A stretch of DNA of 64,000 nt from Chrysogorgia sp. JL179-B06. Lineage: Eukaryota > Cnidaria > Anthozoa > Scleralcyonacea > Chrysogorgiidae. Below, one piece after another: positions 22,026 to 32,170 of the stretch; position 1 is the stretch's first letter, and each line of letters begins with the position of its first letter. The DNA lies in assembly GCA_035772405.1 (NCBI GenBank), contig JAYKKM010000504.1, positions 2,986,001 to 3,050,000 on the forward strand. The letters are read 5' to 3'. Below the pieces are notes generated by a model, which worked only from the letters and a program-made list of their open reading frames with translations, was not told the origin of the DNA and ran no database searches. A program made the position numbers and the translations under genes.

Positions 22026-22317
22026 AGGAATTTGCTGACAATTTTAGAGTAATTGGTGATTGAAGATCAACAGTTATAGGTTTATATTAAGTTCGGTTAG
22101 TTATCCGTGATGACAGGTCATCAAACAATTGTCTCATGTTAGCCAATGGGAACGCTAGTAAGAAGGGAGGGTCAATAACATAAAACTTAGTTGTGATTGA
22201 GACTAGGTGTGATGTAGACGCGTATTGCGAGTGAATAAATATATTTCAAAACTTTAAGACTTTGTGATTTGTGATTTTGTGGAGAACTACAGTTCGACGG
22301 AGGGAACATTCTTTACA
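22022..22317 (+). repeat. BEL 5' LTR
   Basis: Starts TGTTAGGAATTTGC and ends CATTCTTTACA. It contains a CCAAT-like AGCCAATGGG and an AATAAATAT block that could serve as a polyadenylation signal. Confidence 0.92.
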
Positions 22318-22319
22318 CG

Positions 22320-22335
22320 TGGCACCTCCGACGGG
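22320..22335 (+). other. BEL primer-binding site
   Basis: TGGCACCTCCGACGGG, two bases after the LTR end. It would pair with a tRNA whose 3' end reads CCCGTCGGAGGTGCCA. I have not assigned the tRNA. Confidence 0.75.
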
Positions 22336-22380
22336 ATAGCTGAATCGTCAGTTTAACAAGCAAAGGCTTAGGAAACGACA

Positions 22381-24906
22381 ATGGAAAGTGTCGCGCTCGA
22401 AGCGAAACTAACACACTTGAGTATTACGGTCAACAGAACGCAATCGGTTCTCCAAACGGGAAAGCCAGAGAAAATCAAGAGACACTTGGAAGCGCTTAGA
22501 ACGTCTCTAAGCGAAGCCGACCATTGTAAACGCGCGCTAGAGTTAACGAAAATTGCTGAGAAAGAAGATCTATCCGTGATCAGCGAGTGGAACGAGGGCA
22601 TCGAAGCGAAAATAACTGAAGCGGACGAGGAGATAAGTCGACTCCAAAAGTGGTTCGATGACAAAAAGAACGAGGAGAAGATGGTCGCGCAAGAAGACCA
22701 GCTCAAGTTCGAAGTGAAATTGCACGAGACGAGATTGAAGCTACAAGAAGAGCTTCAGAATGTTAAGTCAGTGAAGCCGTCAACAACGTCCGCAGCGAAG
22801 CTCCCAAAGCTGGTGATATCTACATTCGAGGGATCATGTATGGATTGGCCCAGATTCTGGGGCCAGTTCTCTGAGGCGATCGATAAGAGTGCTATCGAGC
22901 TGCTCGGTCCAAAGGTAAAACGCAACGTCGACACGCTACCATACACGACTGAGGGCTACAACCGAGCGAAGGCCATATTAGAGGACAGATATGGTAAAGA
23001 GTCCGAGATCGTCAAATCCTACGTGAATGAGATCATGAATTTGCCTCACATCACAAACGCCAACGCGACGAAGATCGGTGAATTCAGCGAAAAATTGACG
23101 TGCTGTGTTCAAGCGTTGCAAACCATGAAGAAACTCGATCAAGTGAACGGGAACGTCTCGATGACCCTGGACAAGCTGACGGGAATAAGGGGAGATCTTG
23201 TACGAACTGACCCTGACTGGGAATCCTGGGATTTCGCTAAACTAAGCGAAGCACTGCGCCAGTGGGTGAGACGAAACCCCGTCGTAGACAACAAGGAAAA
23301 CGAGAAAGAAAGCGAGCAAAACAACCGGAAACGTGATCGCGACCGCAGGTTATTCCATGCTCGAGACAAGGAATACACGCCGAGAGGTTGTGTATACTGC
23401 GGAGATGTTGGTCATAAAGCGACGGAGTGTCAAAAGATCATCGACCCAGTCGAGCGAAAGCGAATCCTAGCGAAGAAGGGTTTATGTTTTAATTGCGCCA
23501 CAAGGACCCATCGCGCGTCGGAATGTTCAAGTAAAAATTCCTGTCAACATTGCAATAAACGTCATCACACCTCGATATGTGAACGATTGCCAGATGACCA
23601 CGGTAAGAAAGAACAGCTGTTGACAGATGGCAGAAGTGGCGATGGAATTTTCCCAGTGGTGATCGTGGAAGTTGATGGGATAACTTGTCGTGCACTGATA
23701 GATTCAGGCGCTGGAAGCTCTTATGCCTCAGCGAAACTCGTCGACATGTTGAAAAAGAAGCCAAGTGAGACGAAAACGCAACGCATAGACATGCTCATGA
23801 GTTCTCAAACCGCGAGAATGGAATTGTATGACACAGTAATTGGATCAACCGACGGAAGTTTCCGAATGAACGTTCGTTTAACGAAAGTAAACAAAGGAGA
23901 ACTGTTGTCGATTGAAAACCCGAGATATAAGCGACTGATAAAAGAGTACCAACACCTCAAAGGAATCGAGATTACCGACCAGGATTTGAAGCCACAACTC
24001 CCCATACACGTCGTGCTAGGAAGTGGAGAGTATGCCCGCATCAAGACCGAAACGAAGCCTCTAGTTGGCAAAGGTGGAGATCCTGTCGCGGAGAAAACTA
24101 AGCTAGGATGGTTTATTATCAGTCCTGGAGCTGAGTTTGACAAGTCTGCAATGTTACTCACGCAAACGTCACAGAATGATTATGAAGATCTATGTCGACT
24201 AGACGTTCTCGGGCTCGCTGACGCACCGGAGAATGACCAGGCAATTGTGCGCCAAGAGTTCAACGAGCAACTCCGTAGAAGCCCAGCTGGATGGTACGAA
24301 ACCGGGTTGCCATGGAAGGGCAACCACCCGACGTTGCCGACCAACGAACTGGCCAGTCGAAGAAGGCTCGAGCAGTTGGTGAAAAAGCTACGTCGCAACG
24401 AAAATTACGAAAACTACGATAATATCATCCAAGAGCAGCTACAGCAAGGAGTGATTGAACCAGCCCCCAAAGTATCCAGCAGGAAAGAATACTATATACC
24501 ACACAAGGGAGTCATCAAACAAGAAGCTGAAACGAACCTCGCATGGGACGCTCAGCTACCCCATCCTTTGAGGAAATTAACGGTGGGAGGATTGGTGCGC
24601 CCGACTACCAGAACGTTTCAGTGTCCCACGTACGATAACACCACATCGAGAGCCAGTTTCACAGATCACACTCCAAACCTTTGGAGATGCAAGCACCCAA
24701 GGTGTCGCCGCAGTGGTGTATGCTGTCGTTCAGCAGGTCCAAGGTACAACTCAAGGGCTGGTATGTGCAAAGTCTCGTCTCGCAAAACGAAACCTCACAA
24801 TTCCTCGACTGGAGTTAGTTGGAGGACACATGGCTATAAACCTCGCGACCAACGTCCGAACGGCTCTCAGCGCTCACCCAATAGCAACCGTGCATTGCTG
24901 GCTTGA
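22381..24906 (+). CDS. BEL/Pao Gag-protease polyprotein with out-of-frame tail
   Basis: 841-residue ORF. Residues 1-130 are charged and coiled-coil-like. About 145-305 is the Gag domain typical of Pao elements (PKLVISTFEGSCMDWPRFWG). Three zinc knuckles lie at about 336-405 (CVYCGDVGHKATEC, CFNCATRTHRASEC, CQHCNKRHHTSIC). The retropepsin-like protease with ALIDSGAGSSYASA is near 437-450. The RT begins normally (GVIEPAPKVSSRKEYYIPHK near 693) and then jumps at about 24536 from EAETN to LAWDAQLPHPLR, which belongs downstream of the RT active site. A frameshift at about 24570-24580 makes the last 110 residues meaningless. The ATG follows the PBS by 45 bases. Confidence 0.9.
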   Translation: MESVALEAKLTHLSITVNRTQSVLQTGKPEKIKRHLEALRTSLSEADHCKRALELTKIAEKEDLSVISEWNEGIEAKITEADEEISRLQKWFDDKKNEEKMVAQEDQLKFEVKLHETRLKLQEELQNVKSVKPSTTSAAKLPKLVISTFEGSCMDWPRFWGQFSEAIDKSAIELLGPKVKRNVDTLPYTTEGYNRAKAILEDRYGKESEIVKSYVNEIMNLPHITNANATKIGEFSEKLTCCVQALQTMKKLDQVNGNVSMTLDKLTGIRGDLVRTDPDWESWDFAKLSEALRQWVRRNPVVDNKENEKESEQNNRKRDRDRRLFHARDKEYTPRGCVYCGDVGHKATECQKIIDPVERKRILAKKGLCFNCATRTHRASECSSKNSCQHCNKRHHTSICERLPDDHGKKEQLLTDGRSGDGIFPVVIVEVDGITCRALIDSGAGSSYASAKLVDMLKKKPSETKTQRIDMLMSSQTARMELYDTVIGSTDGSFRMNVRLTKVNKGELLSIENPRYKRLIKEYQHLKGIEITDQDLKPQLPIHVVLGSGEYARIKTETKPLVGKGGDPVAEKTKLGWFIISPGAEFDKSAMLLTQTSQNDYEDLCRLDVLGLADAPENDQAIVRQEFNEQLRRSPAGWYETGLPWKGNHPTLPTNELASRRRLEQLVKKLRRNENYENYDNIIQEQLQQGVIEPAPKVSSRKEYYIPHKGVIKQEAETNLAWDAQLPHPLRKLTVGGLVRPTTRTFQCPTYDNTTSRASFTDHTPNLWRCKHPRCRRSGVCCRSAGPRYNSRAGMCKVSSRKTKPHNSSTGVSWRTHGYKPRDQRPNGSQRSPNSNRALLA

Positions 24907-26755
24907 TTCCACTGTGGCACTATACTGGATAAAGGGCCAAGGGGAGTATCGGCAATTCGTATCCAACCGGGTGCATAAGATCCAGCAACATGATGATGTC
25001 AAGTGGCACCATGTACCAACAGCCGAGAACCCCGCGGATTTGGGAAGTCGCGGAGGAGTGGTTACAGAGCAAGAGCTATGGAAGAAAGGACCACAATGGT
25101 TGAGCGACCCATCCAAGTGGCCACCGGATATTACCCTAGAAGCCAGCCCAGAATCCAGTACAGAATGTAAAGTGATCCGGAGAATCCTTGCCACAGCAAT
25201 TCGAGTTTGCGACGACTTCGACCAACTACTGGACGCCCACCAGTTACGCAAGGTGCTTAGAATTGGAGCGTGGATGAAGAGATTCATCCGAAATTGCCAA
25301 AATCCACCGGAAAATCGAAAGAAAGGGGCACTCGAGACAACCGAAATCGAGCAAGAGAATACATGGTGGATAAAGCGGGTACAACTCGACGCTCTCACCA
25401 GCGACCACTTCGAGGAAGACAAGATACAGCTGAACCTACAGCCGAATGACGAGGAAATTCTCGAGTGCAGAGGCAGGATCGAGGGAGAGTACCCAACCTA
25501 CCTACCAGAGACCCACCCATACACCCACAAGATGGTTCAGGAAGCCCATCTCTCTACACTACATGGTGGAGTCGCGATGACCATGGCGAAAGTCCGAGAG
25601 ACATACTGGGTGCCGAGGTTGCGCCGTCTCGTGAAAAGGATCAGAGGAAATTGCTGGGGGTGCAAGAGATTCCGAATCCAAGCTTACAAATCACCACCCC
25701 GTGGTAACCTACCGATTACAAGGACGCAAGGATCTACGCCATTCCAAGTCCTGGGTGTGGACTTCGCGGGACCAATCCGCTACAAGAAGGGAAAGATCGA
25801 AGCCAAGGCCTACCTGGCGTTATATGGTTGCAGCCTGACTAGAGCAGTACACCTGGAGCTGCTGAGGTCATTAGAAGCCACCGAATTTATCGCGAGTCTG
25901 AAACGGTTCATCGCGCGTAGAGGCAGACCAGAATTGATTTACTCAGATAACGGTTCAACATTTAAAGCCACGCAGAAATGGCTACAACAAATACAGAAGG
26001 ACGAGCAGTTGAATTCGTTCCTCGCTGATCGTTCCATCAAGTGGAGATTCAATCTCAGCCGAGCGCCATGGTGGGGCGGTCAGTTTGAGCGCCTCATAGG
26101 CCTCTTCAAAGGAGCCTTTTACAAGTCCATCGGAAATGGAAGCCTGAGATGGGAAGAATTGGAGGAAGTCGTTCTTGACATTGAAACAGCTCTCAACAAT
26201 CGCCCATTGGGGTACTTGGAGGACGACGTCCAACTTTCTGGACTAACTCCTAATTCGATGTTGCACATTAACTTTTGCCATCCACCTGAGTTGAAAGCCC
26301 ACCATCTAGAAGAGAAGGACCTCCGAAAACGAGCCCGGTACCTTAACAAGTGCAAGCAAGTCATGTGGAGTCGTTGGAGTCGTGAATACGTGAGAAGTCT
26401 TCGAGAACAACACCGTCGACCAGGAGGAGAACAATGCCCTTATCCAAGAGTTGGAGATGCCGTAATCGTACAAGATGAACAGAAGAATCGAAATCGTTGG
26501 AAATTGGCTATTGTGACGGACCTGATCAAGGGGAGAGATGGCATTACAAGAGGTGCTAAGCTGAAGACAGCCAACGGAAACCTTGAGAGAGCTATACAAC
26601 AGCTCTATCCGATGGAGCTGTCGTGTGATAGAGAGCAGTCGCCCGAGCTAGATCCGACCATACCGGCATTCCAACCGAGACCGAGAAGAGACGCAGCAGC
26701 AGCAGCTACTCTACGAATCCACCAGACAGCAGATGGAGATCAGGATGAACAATGA
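24581..26755 (+). CDS. BEL/Pao RNase H and integrase
   Basis: The frame is open from 24581; the first ATG at 24713 is not the natural start because RNase H begins before it (RITPHREPVSQITLQTFGDA). RNase H: HCWLDSTVALYWIKG near 24895, then WHHVPTAENPADLGSRG. Integrase zinc domain: HPYTHKMVQEAHLSTLHGG to CWGCKRF near 25520-25670. DDE core: VLGVDFAGPI near 25750, IYSDNGSTFK near 25937, and the glutamate in WWGGQFERLIGLFKGAFYK near 26070. A DUF5641-type tail (RVGDAVIVQDEQ) ends near 26620, and a short disordered end with poly-Ala follows. All integrase residues look intact, so this half may still be functional. Confidence 0.9.
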   Translation, partial: RWEDWCARLPERFSVPRTITPHREPVSQITLQTFGDASTQGVAAVVYAVVQQVQGTTQGLVCAKSRLAKRNLTIPRLELVGGHMAINLATNVRTALSAHPIATVHCWLDSTVALYWIKGQGEYRQFVSNRVHKIQQHDDVKWHHVPTAENPADLGSRGGVVTEQELWKKGPQWLSDPSKWPPDITLEASPESSTECKVIRRILATAIRVCDDFDQLLDAHQLRKVLRIGAWMKRFIRNCQNPPENRKKGALETTEIEQENTWWIKRVQLDALTSDHFEEDKIQLNLQPNDEEILECRGRIEGEYPTYLPETHPYTHKMVQEAHLSTLHGGVAMTMAKVRETYWVPRLRRLVKRIRGNCWGCKRFRIQAYKSPPRGNLPITRTQGSTPFQVLGVDFAGPIRYKKGKIEAKAYLALYGCSLTRAVHLELLRSLEATEFIASLKRFIARRGRPELIYSDNGSTFKATQKWLQQIQKDEQLNSFLADRSIKWRFNLSRAPWWGGQFERLIGLFKGAFYKSIGNGSLRWEELEEVVLDIETALNNRPLGYLEDDVQLSGLTPNSMLHINFCHPPELKAHHLEEKDLRKRARYLNKCKQVMWSRWSREYVRSLREQHRRPGGEQCPYPRVGDAVIVQDEQKNRNRWKLAIVTDLIKGRDGITRGAKLKTANGNLERAIQQLYPMELSCDREQSPELDPTIPAFQPRPRRDAAAAATLRIHQTADGDQDEQ

Positions 26756-26865
26756 GTGTACAATCTGATTTAATTATTATATAATTGAACTACTAGTTTG
26801 TTATACGTATTAGCAATAAGACAACTAACAGAAATTATTGCATGTATATCTCCTTCAAAATATAC

Positions 26866-26876
26866 ATGGGGGAGTG
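26866..26876 (+). other. BEL polypurine tract
   Basis: ATGGGGGAGTG directly before the 3' LTR; this is the expected plus-strand primer position. Confidence 0.7.
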
Positions 26877-27172
26877 TGTTAGGAATTTGCTGACAATTTT
26901 AGAGTAATTGGTGATTGAAGATCAACAGTTATAGGTTTATATTAAGTTCGGTTAGTTATCCGTGATGACAGGTCATCAAACAATTGTCTCATGTTAGCCA
27001 ATGGGAACGCTAGTAAGAAGGGAGGGTCAATAACATAAAACTTAGTTGTGATTGAGACTAGGTGTGATGTAGACGCGTATTGCGAGTGAATAAATATATT
27101 TCAAAACTTTAAGACTTTGTGATTTGTGATTTTGTGGAGAACTACAGTTCGACGGAGGGAACATTCTTTACA
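26877..27172 (+). repeat. BEL 3' LTR
   Basis: I read it base by base against 22022-22317 and found no difference over 296 bp. Confidence 0.92.
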
Positions 27173-27629
27173 ATATATAGAATCTTTACTTAAAACAGTT
27201 CGTTGTTACTCAGAGTTTCACGCCGAGAGACGATCTTCAGACAACTGTTCAGACGTTATGTACCAGTATCTTGATTAATATAGAGAACATACCAGACACA
27301 TAATTTGTTCGACGCATGCACGTTGACGTAGACAACAAAATAAACGATCATGTTTAATTATTTAACAAGACGCCCGCTAGGCGTTAACTCGGGCTACTTG
27401 AGCTAGTGGCTTGTTGAAAGACATTGTAGGCAAATTCAGCGATTTGAATTCAATATACACAAATCTATAGTTGTAGGTACAATGGTACATGTATTAATGA
27501 TACAGCTGTCAGTGCAGGGCGGCCGGGGTGATTACATTTTCCGCCATCATTGCAAACCCATAACATGGTGTTGGCCAACGGCTTTGATGATATGAAGGTG
27601 AGTTGGCTCAGTATCCAAGCTGGCTACTG
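27173..27629. other. Spacer holding the second copy of a 35-bp terminal motif
   Basis: 27365-27400 is the inverted twin of 1870-1904. Here it is followed by GAGCTAGTGGCTTGTTGAA, which is roughly complementary to its own start (TTAACAAG and CTAG parts), so this copy forms a small foldback of about 55 bp. No gene is seen. Confidence 0.55.
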
Positions 27630-27765
27630 AGAAGTCTGCCCTGCCAAATGAGCCATCCTGTTTGCTGTGCCAAATGAGCAATCCTGTTTGCTGACCTAAT
27701 TCACGCTTACTGAGAACTCTGCCCTGCCAAATGAGCCATCCTGTTTTCTGACCTAATTCAGTTCA
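27630..27765 (+). repeat. Imperfect tandem repeat
   Basis: Three copies of a unit built on CCAAATGAGCCATCCTGTTT plus GCTGACCTAATTC, with indels. It ends at the 3' tail of the minus-strand LINE. Confidence 0.75.
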
Positions 27766-30640
27766 TCAATCAATCACTTTATTTAAACACGGTAGAATCT
27801 TCAGTAAATTTACATTAAAAATATTATAAAAACTACCTAACTAAATACTACTAATAAAATACTGTTTTACAAGATTGCCGTGTAGGAGTCCAGTTAATCT
27901 TCGGAATAATATTGATCAATTTCCCTTTTAAACTGACCAAGAAGAGTGCGACATTCGTATATTCAAGGGCAAGTTGTTCCATAACAATGCCCACTATAGC
28001 TAAAACTTCGCTTTAAGTAGTTGGTACATGGTAGGGGTAAATTCAATTTATTTTCAGCATTCCTTATATTATGTCCTGTGCTGCGGAGGATAAACAAATT
28101 TTGCATATACGTTGGGGTTAATTGCTTAATCGTTTTAAACATTAATGTTGATTTAAGTTTCTTTCGACGTATAGCAAGCATATCCAATTTCAAACTCTCT
28201 AGAAGATTTCTCACACTAGAGTCGTATTTTGACTTCGTTATTACCCTGACTGCTCGATTTTGTAGTTTTTGTAGTTTGTCACTCAATGACACGCTCAACT
28301 CATCCCAAACAGAGCTACAATAATCAAACTGTGGTTTAATTAGGGCTTGGTACACTTGGGTAGCTGTATTTATCGAAATAAATGGTCATATTCGTTTAAG
28401 AGCGCCTATGGCCGAGGAGATTTTCTTGGATTTTTCTTCAATGTGCCAAGATTCTCATCCACTCTCTTGATCTCCTTACCATCACACTCAATTTTAATGT
28501 GACCGCATGCTTGTGCTTTGATTCGCTGGCGCGAGCCAATTACCATAAATTCTGTCTTAGTAATATTAAGACTAAGCCGATTTGCTTTTAACCAACAGTT
28601 GAGATTATTGAGCTCTAGGGTTATACTTGTGTCATCAGCGAACATTCTTGGTGAAGCCACGCTGAGACAGTTCGGCAAGTCATTAATATAGACCAGGAAA
28701 AGGAGTGGTCCAAGGATACTTCCCTGGGGAACACCACAAGTAACTGGAAGAGCATTCGATAAATGACCATTTATACTACATTTTTGGCTTCGATCTACAA
28801 GATATGATTCAAACCATTTAAGACTGCTGTCTCCAATTCCATAATTGGAAAGCTTACGTAATATAATATTATGATCTATAGTGTCAAAAGCTTTTTTAAG
28901 ATCGATAAAGATTACTCCATTTAGGAGATCAATATTAACCGACCAGCTACTGTATTTGTGGCTTCAATCAGAGCAGTAAGTGTGCTATGCAATGACCGAA
29001 AACCTGATTGACATGAAGTTATTAAATTATTTTCATTAAAATAACCATATAACTGGTCAAAAATGATCTTTTCAAACGTTTTTGCAACTGCAGGTATGAC
29101 AGATATTGGTCGATAATTATTTAGCTCATTTTTGGCGCCCTTCTTAAATATTGGCGACACCCTAGCCAGTTTCCATTCCCTCGGAAAAATATTGATATTG
29201 ATCGATTTAGTAAAAATTTCAGTTAACGATGGAGCAACAATGTTAGCCGCTATTTTTAAAAGATTACAGGGAATCTTGTCTAGGCCAATAGCCTTCCTTT
29301 CGTTAATTTCAGTCAATAATTTATGGACTAAGTTCACAGAGGGGGTTTCAATATTAAAAGTTTTATCAGTGGGGTGGAGATATGACTCAGGTTCAATACC
29401 AGATGGCACTATTTCGGCAGCCAGGTTTTCGCCAACATCTGAGAAGTACGAAATAAATGTCTCCGCCATTTCAGCTGAGTTGTTTATAATATTCTCTCCA
29501 ACTTTAATTTCAGATATATTATTTGACTTGGAGCAATGACGAGAGCTTAATTCATTAATTAGGTTCCACGTTTTCCTAGGATTAGATTTGTTAATCTCCA
29601 AGTTTGCTGTAAAATATTAGCGTTTGGCCTTTTTAATTTCATTATTTGTGTAATTTCGAGCGTGTTTGTACTGATCCCATATCTGTGGGTCACCAGTAAG
29701 CGCTGCCTTCTTTTTTAGGAAATCTCTTTTATGCATTTCACGCAGTAGCTGACCCGTGATCCAAGGAGACTTTATTGCCAACTCTTTCGATCTAAGAGGT
29801 GCATGTTTATCAATGGCTTCCATTAAAAAGCCTTTCCATCTGGTCCACATATCGTTAGGGTCATCATCAAGATTTACATCATTCCACGTCTTTTGCTCCA
29901 AATCTCTTAGAAAATTATCTTTGTTAAAGTTTTTTAGATTACGAGTTTCAATTATTTTCGCTCTTGTACGTTCATAATGGATCTTACGTGTCATAAAAAC
30001 AAGCGCATGATCACTTATTGCAAGTTCGATAACTCCGCTGTTTATTATATTAATGGGCGAATTCGTAATGCAGAGGTCAAGCAGGGTACTGGAATTCAGA
30101 GTAGTTCGTGTGGGTTCGGTAATCAATTGGTTTAATCCGTAAATATCAAATATGTTATTTAGTTTTGAACTGTTTACCGAAGTGATACCCGGCATAAGGT
30201 TCACATTTATATCACCTAACATGTAGAATTCCAGGTCTCCCGCATCAATTTTCCTTATTAATTCCTCGAATTCATCAAATTGATGCATGGGGGAATCTGG
30301 TGGTCTATACCACGTACTAACTATGAAAGGTTTGGATCGTGGTTTGGTGATTTCAACAATTAAACATTCGAGATTATCAGAATGCAAGTCGTCACGAACG
30401 GTATGGTTCAGATTATTTCGCAAATAATAACAGACTCCACCCCCTTTCCGACCATTTATTTTCCGATCATTTCTGACTATTTCAAAACCAGGTATATAAA
30501 CTTCGTTATTTTCGATGGTGGAGTCTAATTTAGTTTCGTTAATTGAAAGTATGTCAATCTTGACGTCACTTAAAAATACTCGTAGTTCGTCAATATGTGC
30601 TAATAGGCTATTTATATTTAGGGAAGCCATCACCAAGCCA
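27766..30640 (-). pseudogene. CR1-like LINE ORF2, nearly full length
   Basis: Minus strand. 30636-29617 is a complete endonuclease domain (SINETKLD, GRKGGGVCYYLRN, STWYRPPDSP, LGDINVNL, ISDHALVF). After a single stop near 29613 the RT follows: NYRPISVIPAVAKTFEKII near 29110, FIDLKKAFDTIDHN near 28910, CGVPQGSILGPLLF near 28735, FADDTSI near 28650, then thumb and C-terminus to 27963. Two frameshifts (about 28945 and 28430) and stops near 29613 and 28385 break it. The 3' end at about 27766 has AATAAAGTGATTGATTGATG, a short-repeat tail. The ATG at 30636 fits a normal ORF2 start. Confidence 0.87.
29617..30636 (-). CDS. LINE endonuclease domain, intact ORF of the broken CR1-like element
   Basis: 339-residue open frame. 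The endonuclease-exonuclease-phosphatase fold motifs are all present: N at LNINSL, E at SINETKLD, RNDRKINGRKGGG, GDINVNLMPG and the catalytic SDHALVF. It nicks target DNA in the LINE life cycle. It ends at a premature TAA after KKAKR; the RT resumes in the same frame as YFTANLEINKSNPRKTWN. Confidence 0.85.
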   Translation of the reverse strand: MVMASLNINSLLAHIDELRVFLSDVKIDILSINETKLDSTIENNEVYIPGFEIVRNDRKINGRKGGGVCYYLRNNLNHTVRDDLHSDNLECLIVEITKPRSKPFIVSTWYRPPDSPMHQFDEFEELIRKIDAGDLEFYMLGDINVNLMPGITSVNSSKLNNIFDIYGLNQLITEPTRTTLNSSTLLDLCITNSPINIINSGVIELAISDHALVFMTRKIHYERTRAKIIETRNLKNFNKDNFLRDLEQKTWNDVNLDDDPNDMWTRWKGFLMEAIDKHAPLRSKELAIKSPWITGQLLREMHKRDFLKKKAALTGDPQIWDQYKHARNYTNNEIKKAKR

Positions 30641-30940
30641 CGAGATTACTGTCTCGGTTAGCGAGCCAACTCGCATTCCATGTAGTCAAGGCCAAAATTC
30701 AGTTCAAAAGGTATGTATATACAAGTAACAGTTTGCAAATGGTGCGCTTGTGAGTCAGTGTGGAAAGTGGGCTAGCCTGCCTCGTGTAATATCAAGACAA
30801 GTTACTGTTTTGGTAATAGCGAGCCAGCTTCATGCCTCCATGCATGTACAGCTACAGTAATCACGAACGTCAAAAATCAGTTTGAAAGGTGTGTATTTGT
30901 GCAGTGGGGTTGAGGCCCGTCACTGGTAAACCAGCAAACA
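30641..30940 (-). repeat. Two diverged 150-bp tandem copies upstream of the LINE
   Basis: 30645-30785 and 30795-30935 share ATTACTGT...TAGCGAGCCA, AAATTCAGTT...AAAGGT and TGTATAT/TGTATTT in order. They sit at the 5' end of the minus-strand LINE and are probably duplicated 5' UTR (promoter) units, as seen in some LINEs. Confidence 0.5.
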
Positions 30941-31314
30941 ATAACAAACTCTTTAATACTCCTTGATCTTGATAGTTGGTATGGGTGTCAGAGATTTATA
31001 TACTGTGTGTTCATATAATAATATGAACAATCGATAAACTTACTGATAACCCAGAACATTTTGGAGCCCCATTTAAGCTTACAGGTAAAATATCAAGTGA
31101 AACAGGGTTATTCAATGGTAACATTGCAACTTAGTACTTGGTATATATGAAACAATAAACTGTAGCATCGACTTTATTTTGTATAACATAACAATATTAA
31201 CAATACAGTCACAGACAACAAAGCTTATAAAAATATTACAGTTACCTCAGAACAGTTAACATATTTCCATATAGCATTCATATGTTGAGTCTCATATTAA
31301 ATTCCTAAACATTT
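30941..31314. other. Non-coding spacer
   Basis: AT-rich sequence; nothing recognisable. Confidence 0.4.
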
Positions 31315-32170
31315 AGTAGACAAAAAGTTTCGAAAGCGATCGTAATATTCAATTGTAGACCAATTCGCAATGAAGAAACGCGTTAATTGTGTTAATCGGC
31401 CACCTTGGGTGGACAAAGAAATCGTCTCACTACTTAGGAAAAAGAATATTATAAGACGTAAGGCTAAATCTCCTGATACAGATTATCAGTGGTCTAGATT
31501 TCGTCGCATGCGCGCTGAGATCAAGAAATTAATTAAGTACAAGAAGAAGCTTTACATTAGTAATCTTGGTCTGTCCTTGAGAACCAATCTCAAGTGTTTC
31601 TGGTCTTACTATAAAGCCATAAATAAGTCTAGCAGAATTCCTAATGTCGTATCCTATGGTGCTGTAACTGCTACTGATTCTCGATCTAAGGCCGATTTAT
31701 TTAATGCTTATTTGATCGTCCTTTAGACGATCGTGCTGACACCTCAGGCTCTTTGCCTACACTGAATTATAATCTGACCGCTTCACCTTGTCTCTCAAAT
31801 ATAGTACTACAGCGTGAGGATGTCCTCAAGGCACTTCAGTCTTTAGATTTTCATAAGGCTAGCTGTGGCATTCCTTCGAGGCTTTTAAAGGAGTGTACCG
31901 ATACTATATCGCTACTCCTTTGACTAGATTATTCAATAAAGCCCTATGGGTGAATTTCCGACTCAGTGGAAAGACCCTCACCACTGTTTCGTATAATTTC
32001 GTTATGTCTTACTCTTTGATTTCTATTAATGTTATATGTTATTTGTATTTGTAAAGGGTGACCAATCCTGAGGGAATCTTGAATTCTGTTTTTGGTTTAC
32101 CCTAATACATTCAATTTTTAGTTGTAATACTGTAATTGATATGTATTATAAAGCCACGGAAACCTAGACT
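31315..32170 (+). pseudogene. LINE fragment, endonuclease-RT linker plus 3' tail
   Basis: Plus strand. The open piece 31370-31726 (RPPWVDKEIVSLLRKKNIIR, LKCFWSYYKAINKSSRIPN, SKADLFNAY) is the linker before a LINE RT. It continues in broken frames as ASPCLSNIVLQREDVLKALQ and HKASCGIPSRLLKECTD to about 31960, then drops into 3' UTR-like sequence with GGTAACCCGAGTAATAACCC. The RT core is deleted. The fragment at 36067-37144 is probably the same family. Confidence 0.7.

Larger units (their letters stand above)
22022..27172 (+). mobile_element. BEL/Pao LTR retrotransposon, recent insertion, lacking the RT core
   Basis: A 5151-bp element: 5' LTR, PBS, gag-protease, RNase H-integrase, polypurine tract, 3' LTR. 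The two 296-bp LTRs look identical by eye. The flanking ATAT (or ATATAT) is compatible with a 4-6 bp target duplication, although the TA array makes this ambiguous. The RT catalytic segment is missing, and a +1/-1 shift follows the junction. The copy therefore could not supply its own RT and must have been copied in trans if the deletion predates insertion. Confidence 0.9.

Noticed and set aside
22368..24398. Minus-strand ORFs over the BEL gag region
   Set aside because: They are shadows of the 841-residue plus-strand polyprotein and carry no domain signal.
24874..26599. Minus-strand ORFs over BEL integrase
   Set aside because: Antisense shadows of the RNase H-integrase frame.
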